Positions 18,717 to 26,206 are shown, numbered from the stretch's first letter. The stretch: DNA of 64,000 bases from VRUE01 sp963704505 (GCA_963704505.1 OY969912.1:2356001-2420000), one strand, 5' to 3'. The notes: generated by a model not told the origin, from the sequence alone. Numbers and translations: made by a program.

Positions 18717-19385
18717 TCAGCCAGTTGGGATGGTCAGGATCCCGAGCCCGGCGCCACTCTGCGGGTCGAGGATCACCGAGGCCGCCTCGCTGCGCGAGGA
18801 GACGCCGAGCTTGGCGAAGGCCGAGGAGAGATGGCTCTTCACGGTGCTCTCGGCGAGGAAGAGCTTGGTGGCGATCTCGGCGTTGGTCATGCCCATCACC
18901 ACGAGGCCGAGGATCTGCTTCTCACGCGAGGTGAGGATCTGCTTCTGAAGTTCTTTGCCGCGGCTGCCGGGGACGCTGACCTGGCCGGCGCGGACGACCT
19001 CGATCACCGGGACGAGCGCGGTGCCCACATCGCCGATCGAGACCAGCCCCTTGATCCCTGCGTCGAGGGCCTTGCGGACTTCGCCGCTCCCCGAGCGCTT
19101 GCAGATCAGAACGACCTTGGTCTCCTTGGAGGAGCGGCCCAATTCCGAGATGCTCTTCAACAGCGCGGTGTCCGGGCGCGGCGTCCCGAGCAGGAGCACG
19201 TCGACCTCGGACTTCTCGTTCGTCTCGATCGCGACGGCCGGGTCGTCGAGCCAGAACTCGGTCCTGTGACCGGCGCCGGCGAGGGCCGAGCGGATCTCCC
19301 CGTCGGGGAAGTCGGCCGGAACGCAGACGCCCACGTTGAGGCTGCGGATCGAGGCTGTCGGAGTGCTGATTGCGGTTGCCATCAC
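18717..19385 (-). CDS. LuxR-type regulator with atypical receiver domain
   Basis: The 222-residue protein has a C-terminal LuxR helix-turn-helix (LTSREKQILGLVVMGMTNAE, then STVKSHLSSAFAKLGV) at about residues 150-205. The N-terminal part has the order of secondary structure of a response-regulator receiver, but the strand that should end in the phosphorylated Asp reads VDVLLLGTPRP, with Gly67 in place of Asp. It may thus work without phosphorylation. It lies 21 nt downstream of the leader-peptidase gene and 12 nt upstream of a GT4 gene, same strand. A role in controlling the lasso or glycan genes is plausible but inferred. Confidence 0.8.
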   Translation of the reverse strand: MMATAISTPTASIRSLNVGVCVPADFPDGEIRSALAGAGHRTEFWLDDPAVAIETNEKSEVDVLLLGTPRPDTALLKSISELGRSSKETKVVLICKRSGSGEVRKALDAGIKGLVSIGDVGTALVPVIEVVRAGQVSVPGSRGKELQKQILTSREKQILGLVVMGMTNAEIATKLFLAESTVKSHLSSAFAKLGVSSRSEAASVILDPQSGAGLGILTIPTG

Positions 19386-19406
19386 GTCAATAACGGCCGA
19401 ATCGGC

Positions 19407-19796
19407 TCAGAACTTCGTCAGCGGCGCGAATTCGCCGTCACCCGAGGGCAACAGAGCCTCATCGCCGCTTTCGACCCAGGCATGGGCGAGGAAATCGGGC
19501 TTCGTCCTGACACCGATCACGAGCGTCGCGCTGACCCCACGGCGCTCGAGCAGTGAGAGATAGGTGAGTGAGCGGACCAGGCAGCGCGAGTCGGTCGGCA
19601 GCACCGCGAGGAGGCCCATCGTCGCCCCCGCGATGCTCCGGCGCTCCTCCATCGAGGGCGGGCTCTTGCGGTTCGTGTGTTCGGCGCGGATCCGCTCGAC
19701 GACACGCGGGAGCTCCTCACGTCGCATGCCCCACCAGGCGCGGCAATAGGCGAGGAGGATCTCGGGGCCGAGGCGGAGCTTCGCCGCGAGGGACAA
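19407..19796 (-). CDS. lasso peptide B2 protein, transglutaminase-like leader peptidase
   Basis: The 129-residue protein matches the stand-alone B2 (McjB C-domain) family, a cysteine protease that removes the leader from a lasso-peptide precursor. Seen directly: catalytic Cys72 in TDSRCLVRSLTYLSLLERRG, then VIGVRTKPDFLAHAWVES with His105, and an acidic residue just after it. Length and motif order fit the family. It begins 2 nt after the B1 stop, so the two are co-translated, as B1 must present the precursor to B2. Together with the precursor and cyclase genes this makes a strong RiPP assignment. Confidence 0.85.
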   Translation of the reverse strand: MSLAAKLRLGPEILLAYCRAWWGMRREELPRVVERIRAEHTNRKSPPSMEERRSIAGATMGLLAVLPTDSRCLVRSLTYLSLLERRGVSATLVIGVRTKPDFLAHAWVESGDEALLPSGDGEFAPLTKF

Positions 19797-19798
19797 CT

Positions 19799-20134
19799 TC
19801 AGCTGAGGGGCTCGTCCAGCTCGATCAGGCCGCGGTCGAGCAGCTCCTGACAGACCCTGCAGAGGTCGTGCTGGATCTTGGAGGCGGGAGCGTCGTATTC
19901 CTCGGCGAGCCGATCAGCCACCGCGCGCACCCGCTCCAGCTCACCAAGCAGCTCGAGCATCCGGCCGGCTATGTGGTTGAGGCCGTGGTAGGTGCCGGCG
20001 CTGAGATCGAGGACGATCGTCTCCGCCGGGAAGGAACGCTGCACGACCGTGTCCGGCACGCGGACCGTCGCGCCCATCCAGCGCACGTCGATCATGTTCG
20101 GGTTGGCTGCGTCTGGTTGTCCCACGATGCTCAC
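19799..20134 (-). CDS. lasso peptide B1 protein, PqqD-like leader-binding domain
   Basis: The 111-residue protein is a PqqD-family RiPP recognition element. Visible marks are a strand region RVPDTVVQRSFPAETIVLDL, the YHGLNHIAGRMLELL helix typical of PqqD (an L-N-x-x-A/G-x-x-h-h-x-L-L pattern), and a C-terminal helical pair ending LLDRGLIEL. These domains bind the leader of the precursor, here expected to be the YADPTISTLG region, and hand it to the B2 protease. ATG overlaps the exporter stop (ATGA), and B2 follows after 2 nt. Confidence 0.85.
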   Translation of the reverse strand: MSIVGQPDAANPNMIDVRWMGATVRVPDTVVQRSFPAETIVLDLSAGTYHGLNHIAGRMLELLGELERVRAVADRLAEEYDAPASKIQHDLCRVCQELLDRGLIELDEPLS

Positions 20135-22089
20135 GCTTGACGAACGCCGACGCTCGGCTCGTTCTTGTGTCGTATATCCGGCTGGTCGCCGCCCCGGTCG
20201 TCGAGGTACGCGGCCGCCTGCAGCGAGAAGAGCTCTGCGTAGTGCCCTTCACGTTCCATCAGTGCCTCGTGGCTGCCCTCTTCGCTCATCTTTCCCCCCT
20301 GCATGACGTAGATGCGATCGGCGGTCCTGACGCTGGAGAAGCGGTGTGAGATGAGCAGGACCGAGCGGCCGGTCCAAAGCTCGCGCATCTGCTGGAAGAG
20401 CTCGGACTCGGCCCGCGGGTCGAGGGAGGCGGTGGGCTCGTCGAGGACGAGGAAGCCGCCGCCGCGGAAGAAGGCGCGGGCGAGCGCCAGGCGCTGCCAC
20501 TGGCCCACGGAAAGGTCGTGCCCATCGACGAACTGGCGGCCGAGGCGGGTTTCATAGCCCTCCGGCAGGCGGTCGATGAAGCCGGCGGCCCCCGCCTGCG
20601 CGGCGGCGCTCTCGATCGCCTCGTCGGAGGGTTTGCGCTGGACCCGGCCGAGGGCGATGTTGTCGGCGGCGGTCAGGTGGTACTGGATGAAGTCCTGGAA
20701 GAGGACCGTCGTGTCGTCGCGGATCTGTCTCGGATCGAGCTCACCGCCGCCCTCGGCGGCCCACGAGATGCGGCCGCCCTGGGGCTTGTAGAGCTGGGTG
20801 ATCAGCTTGACGAGGGTCGTCTTGCCGGAGCCGTTCTCCCCGACCAGGGCGACGACCTCCCCGGGATCGATGCGCATCGAGATGTCGTCCAGCACCTTGA
20901 GGCCCGTGCTCGGGTAGCTGAAACTGATCCCCTCGACCTCGAGGCCGTTGAAGCGGGCGCGGCGCTCGCTGCCGCCGTGGTCCCAGTCTTCCTCTTCGAG
21001 GCCCTGATCTTCGATTTCCGGAAGCAGGCGGAGGAAGGTGTTGTAGTCGTCGACGAACATCCCGGACTCGACCACCTGGCCGAGGCTGTTGTTGATTCCG
21101 AACATGCGGACGGAGAGCTGCTGCATCGCTCCTCCGGCGATCACCGCCGAGGCGAATTCGATCCGGCCGATCGAGATCAGATAGGCGAGTGCCCCGAGGG
21201 CGATCCCCATTCCCACCGTGCTGGCTACCGAGCCGAGCATCGCCACGCCGAGCCGCTCGCGGAGGAAGTCGCGCATTTTCTCCAGCCGCTCCCCGGTGAG
21301 GAATTCGTAGCGCAGCCTCAGGTGGCCGGTCGCCCCGAAGACCCGCATCTCCTTGGCCGGCTCACGCTTGGTCAGCAGTTCCATCAGGTAGGCGCGCTCG
21401 CGGTTGTCCGCCGTCATCGCCCATTCGAAGTTGTAGGCGCGGCGTCCGTTGAGGACGGTCGCCAGCAGCATCGGGGCGCCCGAGAGGATGACCAAGGGGA
21501 GCAGCAGCGGTTCGATCAGGAGCAGGGCGACGGCGATGCCGGCGCTGGTCAGCGCGTTCAGGGTCAGCGCGCTGATGCTGCTGATCAGCAGGATCGAGCG
21601 GGTGATCGCCGAGGTCCGCGCCCGTTCGAGCTGATCGTGGAACTCCGGATTCTCGAAGGCCGCCATCTCGACCCGGGTCGAGACGCCGATGATCTGTTTG
21701 AAGGCGTGCTGGGCGACCAGCTCGCCGAGCAGGCGCTGGCTGCGGTCGGCGAGGGCGAGCAGCGCCCCCATCACGATCATCGCCCCGATCAGGACCACGA
21801 AGGCGGGGATCACGTCGGATCCCGAGACCCCGGGCTGGTTGATTTCGAGCAGCTTTTCGACCGCGACTTTGCCGGCCAGCAGCTGGGCTGCCATCGCGGC
21901 GCCGGCGCCGGTCTGCAGGCCGAGCGTGATCAGCAGCTGTCGTTTGCTCGCCTGCCAGGCGACGCGCAGGGCGTCGAGGGTGAGGGTCGGGACCTGGCGC
22001 CAGCTGTTGCGGCGCTCTTCCTCGGTTTTGAATTTCCCGAGCCGTACCGGCTCACCGATCAGTCCGCTCGATTGGGGGCGATCGCTCAC
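20131..22089 (-). CDS. ABC exporter of the lasso peptide locus
   Basis: The 652-residue fused permease-ATPase has about six spans over residues 55-330. The ATPase has Walker A (VGENGSGKTTLVKL), a Q-loop region FQDFIQYHL, the signature as LSVGQWQRLALARAF (SVGQ in place of SGGQ), Walker B FLVLDEPTASLD and LISHRF. The SVGQ form is common in exporters of RiPP and glycopeptide loci. There is no N-terminal peptidase domain, in keeping with a separate B2 protease. It follows the precursor gene by 113 nt and is coupled to B1, so export of the mature peptide, possibly giving self-immunity, is the likely role. Confidence 0.87.
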   Translation of the reverse strand: MSDRPQSSGLIGEPVRLGKFKTEEERRNSWRQVPTLTLDALRVAWQASKRQLLITLGLQTGAGAAMAAQLLAGKVAVEKLLEINQPGVSGSDVIPAFVVLIGAMIVMGALLALADRSQRLLGELVAQHAFKQIIGVSTRVEMAAFENPEFHDQLERARTSAITRSILLISSISALTLNALTSAGIAVALLLIEPLLLPLVILSGAPMLLATVLNGRRAYNFEWAMTADNRERAYLMELLTKREPAKEMRVFGATGHLRLRYEFLTGERLEKMRDFLRERLGVAMLGSVASTVGMGIALGALAYLISIGRIEFASAVIAGGAMQQLSVRMFGINNSLGQVVESGMFVDDYNTFLRLLPEIEDQGLEEEDWDHGGSERRARFNGLEVEGISFSYPSTGLKVLDDISMRIDPGEVVALVGENGSGKTTLVKLITQLYKPQGGRISWAAEGGGELDPRQIRDDTTVLFQDFIQYHLTAADNIALGRVQRKPSDEAIESAAAQAGAAGFIDRLPEGYETRLGRQFVDGHDLSVGQWQRLALARAFFRGGGFLVLDEPTASLDPRAESELFQQMRELWTGRSVLLISHRFSSVRTADRIYVMQGGKMSEEGSHEALMEREGHYAELFSLQAAAYLDDRGGDQPDIRHKNEPSVGVRQA

Positions 22090-22163
22090 CCAAAAGCAAC
22101 GGCGGAGCGGGCTAAGCGCTTGCGCGGGGGCGCCGGGCGCCGGAGAAAGGAAAAACGATGACC

Positions 22164-22182
22164 GGAGCCCTCACAGGGCCCC
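22164..22182 (-). terminator. hairpin between precursor and exporter genes
   Basis: Read on the minus strand, an 8-bp stem (GGGGCCCT/AGGGCTCC with one G-U pair) and a 3-nt loop lies 20 nt after the precursor stop. A run of five T follows only after about eight more bases, so it is not a textbook terminator. It could be a partial terminator or processing site that raises precursor mRNA over the downstream enzyme genes, a common need in peptide loci. Function is inferred. Confidence 0.4.
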
Positions 22183-22202
22183 GATCACCAAGATTCCACC
22201 TG

Positions 22203-22340
22203 CTAGTCGCAGGGATGTGCGAATACTTCGGAGAGAATCGCCGGGAAGGCCGAGTCTCCGCTGCCCCCGCACTTGTCGATCTGAGTCAGCTCGGCAACGG
22301 TGCCGAGCGTCGAGATCGTGGGGTCTGCATATACCTTCAT
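22203..22340 (-). CDS. lasso peptide precursor
   Basis: This 45-residue peptide has a strong ribosome site (GGAGG at 22345-22349, 5 nt before ATG). The leader carries the B1-binding pattern Y-x-x-P-x-I-x-x-L-G (YADPTISTLG, residues 4-13) followed by ELTQ. If cleavage follows the usual rule of Thr at -2 (Thr19), the core is residues 21-45: it starts IDKCGGSGD and ends FAHPCD. Asp29 would then be core position 9, giving a 9-residue macrolactam ring from Ile1 to Asp9. Cys24 (ring) and Cys44 (tail) could form a disulfide. Ile at core position 1 is unusual; a start at Lys23 (7-residue ring) is the main alternative. An in-frame start at 22409 is unlikely. Confidence 0.8.
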   Translation of the reverse strand: MKVYADPTISTLGTVAELTQIDKCGGSGDSAFPAILSEVFAHPCD

Positions 22341-22397
22341 GCCGCCTCCATCTGTTGGGGTCGTGCTATCTGGCATGCAGCTAGAGTAGGGACCGAA

Positions 22398-23252
22398 ATG
22401 GGGGGTCAAACGCGGGGAGCGTATGGGTTTCGTCTAGTCCCCACGCACGAAATCGAGTTACCGGACCTCTCGCCGCTCGATTCCGACGCCGAATCCGTCA
22501 GCCTCGAGTGCAGGCACGCGACCGTCCTGGTCGACCAAAACGTGGTCGAGCCCGGGCAGGTCTCGCTGGGCCTCCGGGGCACCTCATTGCTCGAATGCCG
22601 AAGTGACCCGCTCTCGATCACGCTCGAGTTCCCCGAGCCGACCAGCCCCGAGGCGCTCGTCCACCCGCTGCTGACGCCGCCGATCTCGATCCTGGCGCGC
22701 TGGCGCGGCGACCTCACCCTCCACGCGGGCAGCTTTTATGCCGACGGCCGTGCCTGGGGCGTGGTCGGCACCAAGGAAGCCGGCAAGAGCACGACCCTGG
22801 CCAAACTCGCCGAGCGCGGGCTGCCGCTGCTCGCCGACGACCTCCTCGTCCTCGACCAGGGCGTCGCCAGGGCCGGCCCGTCCTGCATCGACCTGCGCCC
22901 CGACGTCGCCAAGCTGATGCCCGACGCCCGCCCGCTCGGCATCGTCGGCGACCGGCCGCGCTTTCGCCTTCCGACCCCGCCCGGGCCGGCGCGGGCGGAG
23001 CTGGGCGGGTTCTTCCTGCTGGGCTGGAGCGAGGACGACTCGGTCCGGATCGAGCGAATGCCCGCCGGCGAGGCGCTGAAGATCGTCTACGAGCAGGAGT
23101 ACATCGGCCGCATCGGCCCCGCCGACCCGACCAAGATCCTCGACCTCCTGCGGACGCCGATGTGGCGGGTCAGCAGGCCGCCCGACTGGAGCTTCACCGA
23201 CGAGATGCTCGACCGGGTGCTTGAACTGACGGCCGAGACCGTCGCCGCCTAG
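22398..23252 (+). CDS. HPr-kinase-like protein of the lasso peptide locus
   Basis: The 284-residue protein has the HPr kinase/phosphorylase P-loop GVVGTKEAGKSTTLAKLAE near residues 121-139 and the paired Asp of LPLLADDLLVLD just after. It lacks the N-terminal HPr-kinase domain; its first ~110 residues are of another kind. Such proteins occur in lasso-peptide loci; in the paeninodin type they phosphorylate the peptide. Here the peptide ends in Asp rather than Ser, so the target is unclear. ATG at 22398 is chosen, 57 nt from the divergent precursor start, so the two share a control region. Its stop overlaps the convergent cyclase stop (CTAG). Confidence 0.75.
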   Translation: MGGQTRGAYGFRLVPTHEIELPDLSPLDSDAESVSLECRHATVLVDQNVVEPGQVSLGLRGTSLLECRSDPLSITLEFPEPTSPEALVHPLLTPPISILARWRGDLTLHAGSFYADGRAWGVVGTKEAGKSTTLAKLAERGLPLLADDLLVLDQGVARAGPSCIDLRPDVAKLMPDARPLGIVGDRPRFRLPTPPGPARAELGGFFLLGWSEDDSVRIERMPAGEALKIVYEQEYIGRIGPADPTKILDLLRTPMWRVSRPPDWSFTDEMLDRVLELTAETVAA

Positions 23253-24415
23253 CCGCCGGCCAGCCAGGCTGCCTGCAGGGGCACCAGCGAGCGCAGGTCG
23301 GGAACCTCTGAGAGCCACTCGGCCCGCAGGGCCTCGCGGTCGACCAGAGCCGGGTCGATGCCCACCCCGTCCCACTCCTGGGCGAACTTACGCGTGGCCG
23401 GCCCGCAGAAGACCTCGGTGAAGACCGCCTTGGTCGAGCGATCGACGACCTCGGGCGGCAGCAGGTCGCCGAAGTACTTTTCGACCGCCAGGGTGCGGGT
23501 GCCGTACCCCTGGGGCGGCGAGTCGGCTCGCACGGCGCGGATGTAGTCGGCGTCGAAGAACGGCTCGACCAGGTTGACCCCCGCCTCGCGCGCCATCGCG
23601 CCGGTGAAGCCGAGCCCGACCTCGACGTAGCGGCCGTTCAGGTAGTTCTCGAGTTCGTCGCCCCAGGTGCGCGGGATCCGGAAGGAGTGGACCGCGTAGC
23701 GCTCCTCGAGCTCACGCCCGGCCTCCGGCGTGAGCCAGGGCAGGGTCAGCCAGCCGCGCCGCCGCAGCCACTGGACGAGCAGCGGGTTCGGCAGGAACGT
23801 CCGCAGCAGCGGTTTGAGGTCATACGCACGGGGCCTTGTCCCGGCGCGCATCAGGACGTTGATCCTGTGCCCCGAGAACGGGTTGAAGATCTCGTCGCCA
23901 CCGTTGCCGGTCAGCAGCGAGCCGCCGGCGGCGTGATCGAACCAGAGCTGGAAGGTGTGGACGTTCGGCGGCCAGTGGACCCCTTGGGCGCGCAGGACGT
24001 CGAGGGCGACCGGCCCGAGCGAGTCGAGCTCGTCGGTGACGGGCTGCTTGACCCAGTCGCCGAGCCCGAGATGGTCGATGACCGCCTGCTGCCACTCTTC
24101 CTCCTGGGTCCGGGGCGCGCCCGGGAAGGTCAGCGTCAGCGGCACCGGATCCTCGAGGCCGTTCGCGCGCGCCACTCTCGTGGCTTCGGCGAGCAGCGCC
24201 GACGAGTCGCGCCCACCGGAGAAGGCGACCACGCACGGGGTGCGCTCGAGCGCCGGGACCAGGGCGCGCTCCAGGGTCTCTCGCGGCGTGCCGGCCGGCT
24301 CGGGATCCGGGGCATCGGCGACCGGCCCGTGGCGAGGGCCGAAGACCATGCCGCTGGCCACCTCGAAGGGATCGAGCTGCGGGGGCGTCAATCGGGGCTC
24401 CGCGGCGGTTCTCAA
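23249..24415 (-). CDS. lasso cyclase-like asparagine synthetase homologue without glutaminase domain
   Basis: The 388-residue protein has only the ATP-using synthetase half of asparagine synthetase: PP-loop VVAFSGGRDSSALLAEA near residue 62 and LLTGNGGDEIFNPFSGH, equal to the GEGGDELFGG motif. The N-terminal Cys-nucleophile domain is absent; about 45 linker-like residues come first. In a lasso locus this enzyme would activate the Asp side chain by adenylation and close the macrolactam. Usual McjC cyclases are ~500-600 residues, so this is a short form. ATG overlaps the stop of the WbaP-type gene (ATGA). A role in amidating a glycan is the alternative. Confidence 0.75.
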   Translation of the reverse strand: MRTAAEPRLTPPQLDPFEVASGMVFGPRHGPVADAPDPEPAGTPRETLERALVPALERTPCVVAFSGGRDSSALLAEATRVARANGLEDPVPLTLTFPGAPRTQEEEWQQAVIDHLGLGDWVKQPVTDELDSLGPVALDVLRAQGVHWPPNVHTFQLWFDHAAGGSLLTGNGGDEIFNPFSGHRINVLMRAGTRPRAYDLKPLLRTFLPNPLLVQWLRRRGWLTLPWLTPEAGRELEERYAVHSFRIPRTWGDELENYLNGRYVEVGLGFTGAMAREAGVNLVEPFFDADYIRAVRADSPPQGYGTRTLAVEKYFGDLLPPEVVDRSTKAVFTEVFCGPATRKFAQEWDGVGIDPALVDREALRAEWLSEVPDLRSLVPLQAAWLAGG

Positions 24416-25986
24416 AGCCCGCGCTGGCCGAGCGCGACCGGCACCGTGCGCATGAGGATCTTGATGTCCATCCAGAGCGACCAGTTCGCCCCGTAGAGGT
24501 AGTCGATCTTGACCATCTCATTGAGCGGGATCCGTGCCGAGCCGAAGATCTGCCAGAGGCCGGTGACTCCCGGCGGCACCATCAGGCGGTGGCGCTGGTG
24601 GCCCTCGATCAGGCGGTCCTCGTCGAGGACGAGGGGCCGCGGCCCGACCAGCGACATCTCCCCGCGCAGGACGTTCAGCAGCTGCGGCAGCTCGTCGAGC
24701 GACGTGCGGCGCAGGAAGCGGCCCACGCGGGTGATGCGCGGGTCGTCCTCGATCTTGAAGAGGCCGCCGCCGGCCTCGTTGCGGTGGGCCAGCGCCTCTT
24801 TCTGGGCTTCCGCGTCGACGACCATGGTCCTGAACTTGAACATCTCGAACTCCTGCTCGTCCCGCCCCATGCGGCGCTGGCGGAAGAAGACCGGCCCGCG
24901 CGAGTCGAGCTTGACCGCGAGCGCGATCATCGCCATCAGCGGCGCCAGGAGCAGCAGGATCACCGAGGAGCAGAAGATGTCGAAGCTGCGCTTGATCAAC
25001 CAGGACGAGCGCGAAAGGCCGTGGCGGCGGACGCCGAGCAGCGTGGCCCCCTCGACTTCGTCGAACTCGTAAGCCGCGCCGACCACCTCGAAGAGGCGCG
25101 GCAGAACGCTGATTCTGACGCCCATCCGCTTGACCACGCGAATCACGTGCAGCAGCCGCAGGTCGGAGTCGGTAGAGGCCGGCGCGATCAGCGCACGGTC
25201 GATCTTCTGCTCTCGGAGCAGGGCCCCGAGCGAGTCGAAGCCGCCGAGCAGCGGCAGCCCGTTGACGCTGCCGTCGTCGGGGCTGAGCGGGACACGCCCG
25301 ACAACCTCGGTGCTCGAGCCCGGGCAGCGATCGAGCTTGGTCGAGAGCCACGCCGCGGCCTCGGCATTGCCGAGGATCACGCAGCGCTCGTCCTCGGCAA
25401 GCGACTCGGCGATCCGCCGTGCCACGGCGCGGCCGACCAACAGCGAGAAGAAGAGCAGCGCCCAGAGAACGACCGCCTGCTCGCGACCGAACGTCCCTTC
25501 GACGATCGCTTCGCCGGCGAGGAAGGCAAGCAGCGTGTAGAGGGTGGCGACGAAGAACAGCACCGGCGCCTCATCGAGGGTTCGCTTGTGGACGAGGTGC
25601 TGGTCGCGGTCGTAGAGGCCGGCGAGCTTGCAGACCGGGATCACCATCGCGATCGCGACGATCGCCAGGAGGCCCAGCGTGTCGGCCCCGAGGACGGTGA
25701 TCGTGAAGAAGAAGGCGAAGGTGGCGGCGAACACGTCGGCGAACGCCAGCGAACGCCGGTAGATCGCGTCGCGGTTGAGCGAGGAGTCGGTTACCTCCCC
25801 CTCGTCGACGTCCTGGACCTCTTCGAACTGCGGATCCCGATAGCGCTTTACATCGGGAAGCCGGCGCCGGGCAGGACTGGCGGCGGCCCCTGTCGACTCG
25901 ACCGCACCCGAGCGGTCGTTACCGCTTCGAGGGTCCCCCTCCCGAACGGTGTCTGAATCTGTCTCTAGCGCGTCGTGAGTCGACAT
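24412..25986 (-). CDS. polyprenyl-phosphate sugar-1-phosphate transferase, WbaP type
   Basis: The 524-residue protein has four or five membrane spans over residues ~85-190, a Rossmann-like domain (CVILGNAEAAAWLSTKL), a further span near 330-350, and the catalytic C-terminal domain: LDSRGPVFFRQRRMGRD, FKFRTMVVDAE, TRVGRFLRRTSLDELPQL and LVGPRPLVLDED. These are signature motifs of enzymes that load the first sugar phosphate on undecaprenyl phosphate and so start glycan repeat synthesis. ATG at 25986 is chosen; ATG at 26034 would add 16 residues. It is coupled to the cyclase-like gene downstream. Confidence 0.9.
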   Translation of the reverse strand: MSTHDALETDSDTVREGDPRSGNDRSGAVESTGAAASPARRRLPDVKRYRDPQFEEVQDVDEGEVTDSSLNRDAIYRRSLAFADVFAATFAFFFTITVLGADTLGLLAIVAIAMVIPVCKLAGLYDRDQHLVHKRTLDEAPVLFFVATLYTLLAFLAGEAIVEGTFGREQAVVLWALLFFSLLVGRAVARRIAESLAEDERCVILGNAEAAAWLSTKLDRCPGSSTEVVGRVPLSPDDGSVNGLPLLGGFDSLGALLREQKIDRALIAPASTDSDLRLLHVIRVVKRMGVRISVLPRLFEVVGAAYEFDEVEGATLLGVRRHGLSRSSWLIKRSFDIFCSSVILLLLAPLMAMIALAVKLDSRGPVFFRQRRMGRDEQEFEMFKFRTMVVDAEAQKEALAHRNEAGGGLFKIEDDPRITRVGRFLRRTSLDELPQLLNVLRGEMSLVGPRPLVLDEDRLIEGHQRHRLMVPPGVTGLWQIFGSARIPLNEMVKIDYLYGANWSLWMDIKILMRTVPVALGQRGL

Positions 25987-26206
25987 GGGTCGCCGTACAT
26001 GCAACGCGCCTACGGGTCCGTGGCTGGCGCGCATGGGTCATATTTCCGACCCTCAGGCTCGATTTGCGCCTTCGAACCCGCCCGCAATGCCGCCTGGGCG
26101 CCTGATCGGCAAGGGCCGAGGTGCCGCCGCGGCGCATTCGCAGTCCCACTACCGCGACGGGTAGCAGTGCGACCCAGATGATGAGTGTTCCCACGATGAC
26201 TGACAT
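25919..26206 (-). CDS. small membrane protein, doubtful
   Basis: ATG at 26206 follows a strong ribosome site (GAGGAGAGG about 6 nt upstream). The 95 residues begin SVIVGTLIIWVALLPVAVVG, a clear membrane span, then a very basic tail rich in Arg. The 3' end overlaps the start of the WbaP-type gene by 68 nt. The strong ribosome site and span favour a real short protein; the tail composition looks like chance coding. No family is recognised. If the WbaP-type gene starts further downstream, the overlap would shrink. Confidence 0.4.
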   Translation of the reverse strand: MSVIVGTLIIWVALLPVAVVGLRMRRGGTSALADQAPRRHCGRVRRRKSSLRVGNMTHARQPRTRRRVACTATHVDSRRARDRFRHRSGGGPSKR

